A DNA stretch of 64,000 nt from Roseiconus nitratireducens. Lineage in GTDB: Bacteria > Planctomycetota > Planctomycetia > Pirellulales > Pirellulaceae. Each line of letters begins with the position of its first letter. Position 1 is the first letter of the stretch. The DNA is taken from positions 496,001 to 560,000 of the forward strand of contig NZ_VWOX01000004.1 of assembly GCF_008629675.1 (NCBI RefSeq). Reading direction: 5' to 3'. Below the pieces are notes generated by a model that saw only the letters and a list, made by a program, of their open reading frames with translations, searched no databases and was not told the origin of the DNA. The position numbers were made by a program, and so were the translations under genes. Of the stretch, positions 18,786 through 28,072 are shown piece by piece.

Positions 18786-19084
18786 GTCAGAGCGTCCAGC
18801 TACAAATCACCTCTGGTGGGAGGCTGGGCAGTTTTGATCCGGCACGCCGTTCGACCGTGGAAGGCGACGGAGCGGGATTTGAAAAGCGCCGGGCGTCGCG
18901 GCGCCGCGCCCGCACGCGGAAACTCGTTGGCGGCTTTGGTAGGAAACGTTCGGCGTCGGACCGGGGTCTCCGCCGCAACCCCGACTCGCCCCAGACCCGA
19001 CCCGCCGCATGCGGGCGGGAGGCACAACCGTCGCGGCGGTCCGTCAAGATTCGAGGACACCGTGACGAACGAGGACCCTCTAAA
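18786..19084. other. glnB-glnD spacer
   Basis: A 299-bp GC-rich gap between glnB and glnD, both on the minus strand. It may hold a glnD promoter; no convincing terminator or regulatory hairpin was seen. Confidence 0.4.
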
Positions 19085-19453
<369 letters not shown>

Positions 19454-19582
19454 TCAGTCCGTTGATGATGGTGTCAATGCCGCCGGCCCGAATCCGGAAG
19501 GCTCGCGGAGGCCGTATTGTACACGGACCTCATTCAAGCGTTCCAGCGGGTGTCCGGACGCGATCGGCGGTTGGCCGCGGGG

Positions 19583-20146
19583 TCATTCCGGACGCTGCCA
19601 GGGGACGTCCGGCAGCCCGGCCTGGGAATTCACTTCACGACTGAGCACGAAAAGGTAGTCGCTGAGCCGATTGAGATACACGATGACGGCGTCGGAGATC
19701 TCCACGCCGTCCCGGTCGGCCAGCGTCACCACCCGTCGCTCGGCGCGACGGCAAATCGCCCGTGCCAAATGCAGAATCGACGAGGCGTGCGTCCCGCCGG
19801 GCAGGATGAACTGTTTGAGCGGCTCCAGCCCCTGTTCATGATCATCGATCCACTTCTCCAGGCGAGCCACGTGGCGGGTTTGGATGATCCGCAGCTCGTG
19901 GGCGTCCGGATCGGGCGTGGCCAGTTCCGCCCCGATCGAAAACAATTCACGCTGAATCTGCTCGATTTGGCCATCCAGTGCTGGATCGACGCCCGCGGCG
20001 GCGCCGACCGAGCGGACGCAGCCCAACGCGGCATTCAATTCATCGACGGTCCCGTACGCTTCGATGCGGGCATCATCCTTGGAAACTCGGGGGCCCCCGA
20101 AAAGTCCCGTGCTTCCGGCATCCCCGGTCCGGGTGTAAATCTTCAT
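19583..20146 (-). CDS. PduO-type cob(I)alamin adenosyltransferase
   Basis: A 187-residue PduO-type ATP:cob(I)alamin adenosyltransferase that makes adenosylcobalamin. The N-terminal ATP-binding motif YTRTGDAGSTGLFGG is at residues 4-18 and EAYGTVDELNAALG at about 30-43. The C-terminal part has FILPGGTHASSILHLARAIC and ERRVV, which match the catalytic helix. No other cobalamin gene is adjacent, and there is no B12 riboswitch in its leader that I can see. It diverges from a Nudix gene 82 bp away. Confidence 0.93.
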   Translation of the reverse strand: MKIYTRTGDAGSTGLFGGPRVSKDDARIEAYGTVDELNAALGCVRSVGAAAGVDPALDGQIEQIQRELFSIGAELATPDPDAHELRIIQTRHVARLEKWIDDHEQGLEPLKQFILPGGTHASSILHLARAICRRAERRVVTLADRDGVEISDAVIVYLNRLSDYLFVLSREVNSQAGLPDVPWQRPE

Positions 20147-20228
20147 CGTCCGCTACCATGTCAATTGAAGGATGTGACCGACCTCCAAGTGTTTTTAGAA
20201 CGATTCGCACACGCGACAAGTCCGCCCA

Positions 20229-20696
20229 ATGAATAATTCCCTGCCGCATGACTGGCCCGCCCTGGATGAGGGGCCGACCGCAAAGCGTGCCGCCGGCATT
20301 CTGATCATGACGCGTCGCCGGCCCAATCAATTTCTGCTGATGCGCCACGTCGACCGCTGGGACCTGCCCAAAGGTCACAGCGAACCCGGCGAATCGGTGG
20401 TCGAAACGGCCCTCCGGGAAACCGAAGAAGAAACCGGTATTTCGGGCCAGGATATCGAGATCGATCCCGACTTCTGTTTTCAGCTGGTTTATCCCGTGCG
20501 ATACAAGAAACGCGACAATCAGCCGTTTCGAAAACAGGTCGTCTATCTGCTGGGCAAAATCGATGACCCCGTCACGCCGGACCTGACCGAGCATTTGTCG
20601 TTTCAATGGTTCGACTGGTCCCCGCCCCACCAGATTCAGGAACAGACGATCGATCCCCTTTTGGACGCGGTCCGGCGGCATCTCGAATCGTCCTGA
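20229..20696 (+). CDS. Nudix hydrolase, Ap4A-hydrolase-like
   Basis: A 155-residue Nudix protein. The Nudix box GHSEPGESVVETALRETEEE (about residues 52-71) with its REx2EE core binds the catalytic metal. The preceding KRAAGILIMTRRRPNQFLLM and following Tyr-containing region (QLVYPVRYKKRDNQPFRKQV) resemble bis(5'-nucleosyl)-tetraphosphatases, so a dinucleoside polyphosphate is a plausible substrate; the specificity is inferred. It is convergent with the transglutaminase-like lipoprotein gene. Confidence 0.87.
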   Translation: MNNSLPHDWPALDEGPTAKRAAGILIMTRRRPNQFLLMRHVDRWDLPKGHSEPGESVVETALRETEEETGISGQDIEIDPDFCFQLVYPVRYKKRDNQPFRKQVVYLLGKIDDPVTPDLTEHLSFQWFDWSPPHQIQEQTIDPLLDAVRRHLESS

Positions 20697-20741
20697 CCCT
20701 GGAGCCGGGTCAATGGATGGATGTGTCGCCCACCGGCCGTC

Positions 20742-20761
20742 AGGTGAATTGGCATTCACCT
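20742..20761. terminator. Small hairpin between convergent genes
   Basis: A perfect 8-bp stem AGGTGAAT/ATTCACCT with a 4-base loop lies between the Nudix gene and the opposing lipoprotein gene, touching the latter's stop codon. No T-tract on either strand, so its role is uncertain. Confidence 0.3.
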
Positions 20762-22452
20762 CAGTCTTGGTAGCGCGCGCCCATTAAACGAATCCGATAC
20801 TCCGGAAGGCGGCGAAAAACGTCCATCCAACTCGCCTGGACATCGGCATCTCCCTCGCAAATCGTCAGACAGAGACGATCAACCGGGTTCCGCCTTGCCG
20901 TCAAGGCATCCAGAACCACCCAGCGACCATCGACGAAGGCAGTGACCCAAGGGCGAAGTTTCATCATCAGCGGGCCGGATCCGGAGGACGGATCTCGCTG
21001 GATCGGCAAAGCGACCCCGAAGGCGATGCGAGCAGGCACTTCATTCTTGCGCAGCAGAGACGCCAACACGACGGCATGGTCCAGCTCGCCGCCCCGGCCG
21101 GACTGCAGGACCGCCGAAGCGGGGCGTGCCGGCTGCTGCGCTGCGATCGAAAGCGAGTTCTTGACATACTGGGCAATCTCGGCGACTCGAACTTCGCTGG
21201 GAAGAGAGCTGAACCGGGCCGCCGCCGATTGCACCTTGGGATGTTCCAGATCGATCAGCGCGGTTGCCGCTCGATCGGCCGGTAACGGTTCGGCCTGATA
21301 CTCGCTGAACCCTGCCGGTGGGGCGTCGTCGGCAACCAAGATTTGCAGCCCGCCCGGGGCTTCACGCAGCGACTGCAGTGGAGCCGTCGGCAATTGCATC
21401 CCGGCCATCGACGCCGATGGGTTCGGTCGCGGTTCTTGTCTGGATTCATCCGATGCTTCCTTTGAATCGTCCGAGGCCGGAAGCAAAAACGCCAGTTGTT
21501 TGGGCCGGCGGTTGAATTCCAAATCTCCCGAAACGACCAAATGAACGTCCTGGACGCCGTGATCGCCAAACAGTGCTTCCGCGGTCGCCCGATCGACCTG
21601 CAGAGACTCCAGCCGGAGGGCCGGGCGAAGCGTTCGGACCAGGCTTCCTTGGGAATCGACCCAGGCGATCCATTGGTCCACCACGGTTCCCTCCGCATCG
21701 ATCGTTTGCACATCGAATTCGTCGTGAACTTGAAAGGTTCCGTCCAACATCGGAATCGAAGCCTGGCCCCGCGAGGTCAGAACGACCGATCCAAGCTGTC
21801 TCGAAGTCGGCAGCACGACTTGAAACCGCAGACTCTGGTTCTTGGAGAGCTGGTTCCGGCGAAGTGCTTGTTCGACCGCAAATTCGCCACGAGGATTCGC
21901 GGACGATTCCAGCGTGGCAGGTTGCGGAGCATCCTCTCCGGTCACTTTCAGCTGCACCGATGATCCGCGCACGGTCCCGGAGACGACGGTCCGCAGCGGT
22001 CCTGTCTGGGTTTCGGTCTCGAATCGTTTCAGAGCGCCCGCGGCGGTTTCCACGCTGACCGACCGAACCAGTCGATTGAATTGGACGCGACCGGTCCTCA
22101 TCAACAGCCGCTGCGTTCTTTCAAAGCGAACCTCTTGCGGGTCGTCCGCGCCATCCCCGCTGAGCTTCGTCACGGGGACCGTCGCGGCTGACACGTGTGA
22201 GAGACCAACGACCTGCTCCCCAATGCGGTGCACGTACCAGGCTTCCCAATCGCCTCCGAAAGGCTGGGGACTGGCCGACGGTGCCGATTCGAAATTGGCG
22301 TCCAGCCGCGGAGCGTCCTCCGCCGATTCGGCTTGCCGTCGACCGGCAATTGGCGGTCGCGGCGGCAGCAGCCCGTCGCAACCGGCCACCAACAGAACCA
22401 ACAGCACAGGCCAAGACCGACGCGGGGTCAGAAAGGCAAGCAGGTCGGGCAC
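20761..22452 (-). CDS. Lipoprotein with degenerate transglutaminase-like domain
   Basis: I favour the GTG at 22452, which gives a compact lipoprotein signal (MPDLLAFLTPRRSWPVLLVL, lipobox LVAGC) and 563 residues; the frame is open further upstream, with an ATG at 22527. The C-terminal 110 residues resemble the transglutaminase core (DHAVVLASLLRKNEVPARIA, then DGRWVVLDALTA). The position of the catalytic Cys in the usual GxCxEHA motif is occupied by Glu (GGELDHA), and the catalytic His region reads RPWVTAF rather than HAWTEV. It is therefore probably non-catalytic. The long middle region is beta-rich and of unknown function. Confidence 0.72.
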   Translation of the reverse strand: MPDLLAFLTPRRSWPVLLVLLVAGCDGLLPPRPPIAGRRQAESAEDAPRLDANFESAPSASPQPFGGDWEAWYVHRIGEQVVGLSHVSAATVPVTKLSGDGADDPQEVRFERTQRLLMRTGRVQFNRLVRSVSVETAAGALKRFETETQTGPLRTVVSGTVRGSSVQLKVTGEDAPQPATLESSANPRGEFAVEQALRRNQLSKNQSLRFQVVLPTSRQLGSVVLTSRGQASIPMLDGTFQVHDEFDVQTIDAEGTVVDQWIAWVDSQGSLVRTLRPALRLESLQVDRATAEALFGDHGVQDVHLVVSGDLEFNRRPKQLAFLLPASDDSKEASDESRQEPRPNPSASMAGMQLPTAPLQSLREAPGGLQILVADDAPPAGFSEYQAEPLPADRAATALIDLEHPKVQSAAARFSSLPSEVRVAEIAQYVKNSLSIAAQQPARPASAVLQSGRGGELDHAVVLASLLRKNEVPARIAFGVALPIQRDPSSGSGPLMMKLRPWVTAFVDGRWVVLDALTARRNPVDRLCLTICEGDADVQASWMDVFRRLPEYRIRLMGARYQD

Positions 22453-22775
22453 GTGATCACAAAGGGGATGGGAGGCTGAAGCGAGAAGGCCACAGGAGTA
22501 TATCGCGACATGTTGCGATTCGGTCATCGCGTTGATTTTGCACAACGTCGCTCACTCACCCGAAGGAGTCCATTTGTAGGGGTTTTGGCGATCGGTGGGG
22601 CTGAAGCGAACGTGCTCGAAAGATTTCGATCGGGCCGGATTTCCGGCTTAACGAATCGATGCGCCCTCGCATTCACGTGACCTAGCGTTGGCTGTAGATC
22701 GATGCGGTCAACCGCGTCGTTTCTGATCGAGACATTCATGCTAGTTCCCCCGCGATATAGATCGGACCGCCTGAC
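22453..22775. other. Divergent intergenic region
   Basis: A 323-bp space between the lipoprotein gene (minus) and an unknown-function gene (plus). If the lipoprotein starts at the upstream ATG, part of this is coding. No repeat or strong hairpin was seen. Confidence 0.4.
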
Positions 22776-23480
22776 ATGGGCTTTTTGAAACGCATCCTTC
22801 GCAGCAATACGGCCGAAGAATCCGGATCGACATTCACCCCCGGAAGCTTTGAAGCGTTGACCGAAGAAGAGCTGCAGACCCACATGGGGATTGATTGTTA
22901 CGGCGCTTTCGAGCTGACCGGAGCGATCCGCCCCTCCTACGACTTGCAGGTGGTCCCACGGCAGGGTTTCCGATTTGACGAATACGTCGACGATTCCTCG
23001 CAGACGCGGACCCCGGTGATCATGGCGGCCACCACCCGTCATCGGATCATGGATCTGTTTTTGGATCTGATCGACCGGCTGGGACCGGTCGTCGATGTGG
23101 TGCTGGAAACCAGCCATCACTTCTCTGGTCACCACCAGGACCTGTATCGGGAACACATCGATGTGCCGGTACTGAAGAGTATCCTGTTGGACCACGAAGA
23201 CCTGCTGCTCAACGACGGCTGCACCGGTATCGCGGTGATCAATCCGTCCCGACGCCAGGAAGTCCAATTGGATGAACACAAACTGTTGATCATGTACGGG
23301 CGTCCGCTGGAACAGTTTGAACGGACCCTGATCGCCTCGGACGTGTATCCCGACGAAGGGATCCGCTTCATCACCGAAGCCGAACACGTTCACAGCAGTA
23401 GCGAAGCCTTCTTCGATCGTTTCAACAAACTCAAGCACCGCTTGGGAATGGACAGCGAAGACCTGAGCGGCTGCTGCTGA
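22776..23480 (+). CDS. Conserved-looking cytoplasmic protein of unknown function
   Basis: A 234-residue soluble protein without signal peptide or membrane segment. Notable stretches are TPVIMAATTRHRIMDLFLDL (about 86-105), VVDVVLETSHHFSGHHQDLY with several His residues (about 110-130), and a CC dipeptide at the C-terminus. Composition is balanced and codon use fits its neighbours, supporting a real gene. I do not recognise the family. The downstream flavin reductase gene begins 115 bases later on the same strand. Confidence 0.65.
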   Translation: MGFLKRILRSNTAEESGSTFTPGSFEALTEEELQTHMGIDCYGAFELTGAIRPSYDLQVVPRQGFRFDEYVDDSSQTRTPVIMAATTRHRIMDLFLDLIDRLGPVVDVVLETSHHFSGHHQDLYREHIDVPVLKSILLDHEDLLLNDGCTGIAVINPSRRQEVQLDEHKLLIMYGRPLEQFERTLIASDVYPDEGIRFITEAEHVHSSSEAFFDRFNKLKHRLGMDSEDLSGCC

Positions 23481-23595
23481 TCTCCCCGCTGAAACGTCGC
23501 TGGCACGACAGCGATGGGCGTCGTGGACGCGCAACGCGATGTCGCATACCATCGCGGGACGGTTCCCGAATCATTCCGCCCGCCGATTGTTCGCC

Positions 23596-24117
23596 ATGAT
23601 CTTGGTCCTCAGTGCCAGCCTGAATCCCGGCAGCCGAAGTCGTATTCTTGCCAACGCGTGCTTCGAAAAGTTGCAATCGCTGGGACGCGAACCGGAATGG
23701 TTCGATCTGGCGCAAACACCGCTGCCGTTCTGCGACGGCGCGCAAGCTTACGGCGACCCCAATGTGATCGAGCTGGGGAATTTGATCCACCAAGCCGAGG
23801 CGATCTTCGTGGCTTCGCCCGTGTACAACTACGACGTCAATGCCGCCATCAAGAATGCGGTCGAATTGACCGGCAAAAAGTGGACCGGAAAGGTCGTGGC
23901 GTTGATGTTGGCCGCCGGCGGTTCGGGAAGCTACATGAGCGCGATGGGCTTGGCCAACAGCCTGATGCTGGACTTTCGCTGCTACATTGTGCCCCGATTT
24001 GTCTACGCGACCGGCGAATCTTTCGAAGGCAGCCAACTGGCTGACGAAAACATCCAGTCGCGTGTGGACCTGCTGGTGGACGAATCCTTGCGGCTGGCCG
24101 ACGCGCTGCGCGACTGA
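23596..24117 (+). CDS. NADPH-dependent FMN reductase family protein
   Basis: The ATG at 23596 gives a natural flavodoxin-like start (MILVLSASLNPGSRSRILAN) and 173 residues; the frame remains open upstream. The phosphate-binding loop of FMN is at SASLNPGSRS, and SPVYNYDVNAAIKNAVELTG (about 78-97) matches the conserved flavin-contacting motif of the family. AAGGSGSYMSAMGL is the third flavin loop. It probably reduces FMN or quinone-like substrates with NAD(P)H in the cytoplasm; the physiological partner is not evident. Confidence 0.85.
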   Translation: MILVLSASLNPGSRSRILANACFEKLQSLGREPEWFDLAQTPLPFCDGAQAYGDPNVIELGNLIHQAEAIFVASPVYNYDVNAAIKNAVELTGKKWTGKVVALMLAAGGSGSYMSAMGLANSLMLDFRCYIVPRFVYATGESFEGSQLADENIQSRVDLLVDESLRLADALRD

Positions 24118-24149
24118 CTCGGGCATTGCTCGCCGCGACGCATTCGGGG

Positions 24150-24767
24150 TCAACCGGCGACGCCGCGATACAGACCCTCAGCCGCGATGTAGGCTTCGAC
24201 CGCGCGAGGGACCAGATGCCGAATGCTTCTGCCCTGCCCTACCCGGTGACGGATGTCGCTGCTGGAGATTTCGATCAACGGCATCTTGATCACGTGCGAT
24301 CGGAACCGATCGACGCGACTCGGCGGCACCAAGCCTTCGATCACCGCAAAATCGACGGCTTCCTCGCCCCCACGTTGAACGACGGCCAACGTGACCTTCG
24401 ACAACAGACGGGCCGGTTGGTGCCAGCGGGGCATGGATGCCAAGGAGTCGCTGCCGATGATTAAAAACCAGTCCCCGCCCGAAACCTCGTCTTTCAATTG
24501 CTGCACCGTGTCGACGGTGTAGCTGACACCGCGACGTCGAATCTCGGAATCGTCAACGACGTGCCCCTGCCGGCCGGCGATTGCCAAACGCAACATCTGC
24601 AGCCGATCCTGATCGGAAGCGACCGGTCCGACCGGCTTCAGCGGCTGCGTTGCCGACGGGACCCACCGCAACTGGTCAAGCTTCAATTGTTCGGTCGCGG
24701 CTTCGCCGATCCACAGGTGTCCCAGATGCACGGGATCGAACGACCCGCCAAAGATTCCGATTCTCAT
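24150..24767 (-). CDS. nadD: Nicotinate-nucleotide adenylyltransferase
   Basis: The ATG at 24767 starts directly at the nucleotidyltransferase motif MRIGIFGGSFDPVHLGHLWI, giving 205 residues, normal for NadD; the open frame extends 68 codons upstream without family similarity. Other motifs: RWVPSATQPLKP, FLIIGSDSLASMPRWHQPAR and the terminal ISSSDIRHRVGQGRSIRHLV (ISxTxIR class). The enzyme adenylylates nicotinate mononucleotide in NAD synthesis. It is divergent from priA. Confidence 0.95.
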   Translation of the reverse strand: MRIGIFGGSFDPVHLGHLWIGEAATEQLKLDQLRWVPSATQPLKPVGPVASDQDRLQMLRLAIAGRQGHVVDDSEIRRRGVSYTVDTVQQLKDEVSGGDWFLIIGSDSLASMPRWHQPARLLSKVTLAVVQRGGEEAVDFAVIEGLVPPSRVDRFRSHVIKMPLIEISSSDIRHRVGQGRSIRHLVPRAVEAYIAAEGLYRGVAG

Positions 24768-24990
24768 CGCCTGTCTCCATGGATGCTGGATCCCGGGCCG
24801 AGCAGGCCGCGTGACCAGTGGTGTCACCAGGACGACGATCGTAGGGCTGAATTCGATTCTGTCGACCCGCCACCACGCGGCGTCCCGAGACGCGACATAG
24901 GACTTGGCAGACAGCAAGCGGCTGGGTCGCCCCCCTGTTGATGGACGCAAGTTGCAACGATGGACATCCAAGAATCTGGAAGAATCCCTT

Positions 24991-27444
24991 ATGCTGACCG
25001 GTGAAGACTCTTATCCGATGATCCCGCTCGCCCCCGCCATCATGCCGTCCGCCTTGCCACCTGAGGAACCCGAGATTTCCGGCAGCCTTTCGGCGCCGGG
25101 CTTCCTGGAGTCGCCTTCAAGTGCTTCCGACGGGTCGGACAACGAGGGCGCAACACAGAAACAGTTATTCGACACGGATCCGCCGCCGTGGGAAATCGCA
25201 GCCGAAGAAGATGTCGCGGTCGCCAAAGTCGTGCTCAGTGACGCGCCTTACGGCCCCTACGATTATCGGATTCCGGACCCGATGCGGGGTCTGCTGCGGC
25301 CGGGCATGCGGGTCCACGTTCCGCTGGCTCGCCGAAAGCGTCCCACGCTGGGATGGTGCATTGAAACCAGCATCGGAAATTCCAGCGGTCGGGCACTCAG
25401 CGAGATCGCGGAGGTGCTGGACGACGAACCGCTGTGTGATCCGCCGCTTGTTCGTCTGGTGATGTGGATGAGCCACTACTACCAGTCTCCGGCCGGTCAG
25501 GTCTTTGACGCCCTGATTCCGTCCAGCGTCCGCGCCAACGCCGGAACCCGTGAAAGGACTTACCTGACGCCCGCCCCGGCGACCGAAGATGAATCGGTCG
25601 TGGACCGGTTGCCGCCCAAGCAACAAAAAGCACTGCGATTGCTGATTGCCTCCGGGCGACCGATGACCGCCGCGCAGTTGATGGTCCACGCCGAATGCAC
25701 CGCCGCGCCCATCAGTGCGCTGCGAAAAAAAGGACTGGTCCAAGAAGAGTCCCGCCGCGAAATGACCGCCGGCATGCCGACCCGTTGGCAAAGCGGTGAC
25801 GGCGAGACCGCCCAATCCCACCCGCCGACGGCAGATCAGGCCGAGGCGCTGCGCAGAATCATGGCGGCGCTGGATTCCCAGCAGGCAAAGACGCTGCTGC
25901 TTCACGGCGTGACCGGCAGCGGCAAGACCGAAGTTTACATCCGAGCCATTGAACACGTCGTCCGATTCGGGCGCGCCGCGATCGTCCTGGTGCCGGAAAT
26001 CAGCCTGACGCCGCAGACCCGAGGCCGGTTTGAACGCCGCTTTGATTCGGTCGCCGTGCTGCACAGCCAGATGACTCCAGCCGAACGACACTACCAGTGG
26101 CAGCGGATACGGCGCGGTGAAGTCCAGGTGGTGGTCGGCCCGAGGAGCGCCGTGTTTGCCCCGCTTCCGCGCCTGGGACTGATCATCCTGGACGAGGAGC
26201 ACGACGGATCGTTCAAGCAGGATACGCAGCCCCGCTACCACGCCCGCAAAGTGGCCTTTGCCAGGGCGCAGTCCCTGCAGATTCCGCTGGTTTTGGGCAG
26301 CGCCACACCATCGTTGGAATCCTGGTACGCGACCCGCTCCGGGCTCGCCGAATTGATCTCGATGCCCCACCGGGTCGGCCAGCGTCCGATGCCCCACGTG
26401 CAACTGGTGGACCTCCGACTGAAGGAGGAGCGGACGCGAGGCGGGGCGATCAGCCGACAGCTGCACTTGGCCGTCAACGAAACGTTGCGAGAAAAAGGAC
26501 AGGTCATTCTGTTGCTGAACCGTCGCGGATTTGCCACGACGATCCAATGTCCCTCCTGCGGTCACGTCGTCGCTTGCCCCGACTGCGAAATGCCGCTGAC
26601 CCACCACCGGGACGGCGGCAAAGCGGTTTGTCACTACTGCGACTACACGATCGCCACGCCGCCGTGGTGTCCCGAATGTCGGTTCGACGGAATCCGCTAC
26701 GGAGGCCTGGGGACGCAGAAGTTGGAGATCGAGGTCAAGGCCCGGTTTCCGAACGCCCGCGTGGCGCGGATGGACAGTGATACGATGCGACGTCCCGGTT
26801 CACACCAAAAAGTCCTGTCAGCATTTCGCAGCGGCGAGGTGGACCTGTTGCTGGGGACCCAGATGATCGCCAAGGGGCTGGACTTTCCCAACGTGTTGCT
26901 GGTCGGCGTGATCAACGCCGACAGTGCCCTGCACTTCCCCGATTTTCGTGCCGGCGAACGAACCTTCCAATTGGTCACCCAAGTGGCCGGTCGAACGGGT
27001 CGTGGAGACCGTGGAGGGCGAGTGATCGTGCAAACCTTTTCGCCCGAGCACATGGCAATCCAAGCCGCCTCCCGTCACGACTACGAACAATTCGCCGAAG
27101 CCGAATTGGCCAACCGTCAGAAGTTCAACTACCCGCCGCTGGGGTCGGTCGCGCGGATCATCCTCCGCGGCACGGCAGAGAACGTCACCGAAGCGATCGC
27201 GGAATCCATGCTCTCCCGTTTGGAAGCCGCGCGGGAACGACTGGGAGCCGAAGTCCGAATCCTGGGGCCCGCACCGCCGCCGATTCCAAAGCTCCGCGGC
27301 AAATACCGATTCCACCTGCTGCTTCAGTCCCTGGACCCGATTCAACTGGGCGCGACGATCCGCAAAGCGACCGAAACGTTCAAGATACCGGACAAAGATG
27401 ACGTGCAATACGTCGTCGACATCGACCCGATGGACATGCTTTGA
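24991..27444 (+). CDS. priA: Primosomal replication protein N' (PriA helicase)
   Basis: Superfamily 2 helicase that restarts stalled forks. From the ATG at 24991 the product has 817 residues; a TTG at 24904 and an ATG at 25018 are alternatives, and the first ~60 residues are poorly conserved. The N-terminal 3'-DNA-binding domain begins near VAKVVLSDAPYGPYDYRIPD. The Walker A motif is GVTGSGKTEVY and the Walker B/DEAH box is IILDEEHDGSFKQD. Four CxxC pairs form the zinc-binding insertion (CPSCGHVVACPDC, then CHYC and CPEC). A helicase C domain with QVAGRTGRGDRGG follows. Confidence 0.95.
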   Translation: MLTGEDSYPMIPLAPAIMPSALPPEEPEISGSLSAPGFLESPSSASDGSDNEGATQKQLFDTDPPPWEIAAEEDVAVAKVVLSDAPYGPYDYRIPDPMRGLLRPGMRVHVPLARRKRPTLGWCIETSIGNSSGRALSEIAEVLDDEPLCDPPLVRLVMWMSHYYQSPAGQVFDALIPSSVRANAGTRERTYLTPAPATEDESVVDRLPPKQQKALRLLIASGRPMTAAQLMVHAECTAAPISALRKKGLVQEESRREMTAGMPTRWQSGDGETAQSHPPTADQAEALRRIMAALDSQQAKTLLLHGVTGSGKTEVYIRAIEHVVRFGRAAIVLVPEISLTPQTRGRFERRFDSVAVLHSQMTPAERHYQWQRIRRGEVQVVVGPRSAVFAPLPRLGLIILDEEHDGSFKQDTQPRYHARKVAFARAQSLQIPLVLGSATPSLESWYATRSGLAELISMPHRVGQRPMPHVQLVDLRLKEERTRGGAISRQLHLAVNETLREKGQVILLLNRRGFATTIQCPSCGHVVACPDCEMPLTHHRDGGKAVCHYCDYTIATPPWCPECRFDGIRYGGLGTQKLEIEVKARFPNARVARMDSDTMRRPGSHQKVLSAFRSGEVDLLLGTQMIAKGLDFPNVLLVGVINADSALHFPDFRAGERTFQLVTQVAGRTGRGDRGGRVIVQTFSPEHMAIQAASRHDYEQFAEAELANRQKFNYPPLGSVARIILRGTAENVTEAIAESMLSRLEAARERLGAEVRILGPAPPPIPKLRGKYRFHLLLQSLDPIQLGATIRKATETFKIPDKDDVQYVVDIDPMDML

Positions 27445-27448
27445 CCCC

Positions 27449-27484
27449 CCGGCCACGGCAGACACGCCGGCCACGGCGGACACC
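27449..27484 (+). repeat. Two 18-bp direct repeats after priA
   Basis: CCGGCCACGGCRGACAC is duplicated in tandem immediately after the priA stop. Probably a local slippage duplication with no evident function. Confidence 0.5.
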
Positions 27485-27562
27485 CGCTGCCACTCGGTCA
27501 CGCAAACCTCACTCGCGCAACATTCTCGCATACGTGTGAGGCCAGCATCCCAAGGGGACGGA

Positions 27563-28072
27563 TCAGCGAGCCTTCTTCTTCCGCTCGGCGATGCGTTTCA
27601 TCTTCTTGATTTCATTCTCGGCGACGACCCAACCGCGACAGTTGCGGGCCCCGCAGCGACAACGCGGAATCCACCACTGCGCTTCCCATTGATAGTCGAA
27701 ACACACCTCGGTTCCGGCTTCAATGTTGCAAGTTGCGATCAACCCGTTGGTAACGTCGGTGATCTGCAGCAAGTCACAATTGGGGCTGCAAGAGTGATTG
27801 ACGAACGCGCCCGGAATGGAAGGCTCCAGGTACCAATCGTCGTCCAAGTGCATCGCGTAGGTGGAACCGTCGTAAGACTTCGCCGAGATCAATTGGCCGG
27901 TGATCTCAAACAACAGTTCGCCTGGAAAAAACTGACGGGCCGCAAACACGCCACAGCCGACCTTGCCGCCGCGGTCGAGGACGTACACGTCACGATCCTC
28001 GTAGCGTCGGTATCCGTAATCCAAGTCGATGGCGGACTGCAGCTTCCTGCGCCGTTTCTTTGAAAGTTCCAT
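27563..28072 (-). CDS. SET-domain protein lysine methyltransferase
   Basis: From the ATG at 28072 the protein has 169 residues, nearly all a SET domain. The N-terminal GGKVGCGVFAARQFFPGELL (about 35-54) matches the SET-I cofactor region (GxGvfA). NHSCSPNCDLLQI (about 92-104) is the invariant NHSC motif that threads the substrate channel. EVCFDYQW supplies the catalytic-Tyr region, and a post-SET-like cysteine cluster (CRCGARNCRG) follows. It should transfer methyl groups from SAM to protein lysines; the target (histone-like protein, ribosomal protein or other) is unknown. The Lys-rich C-terminus could bind nucleic acid. It is convergent with priA. Confidence 0.88.
   Translation of the reverse strand: MELSKKRRRKLQSAIDLDYGYRRYEDRDVYVLDRGGKVGCGVFAARQFFPGELLFEITGQLISAKSYDGSTYAMHLDDDWYLEPSIPGAFVNHSCSPNCDLLQITDVTNGLIATCNIEAGTEVCFDYQWEAQWWIPRCRCGARNCRGWVVAENEIKKMKRIAERKKKAR

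Noticed and set aside
25165..26634. Long open frame antisense to priA
   Set aside because: Arg/Gly/His-rich translation without motifs; a by-product of the priA codon pattern.
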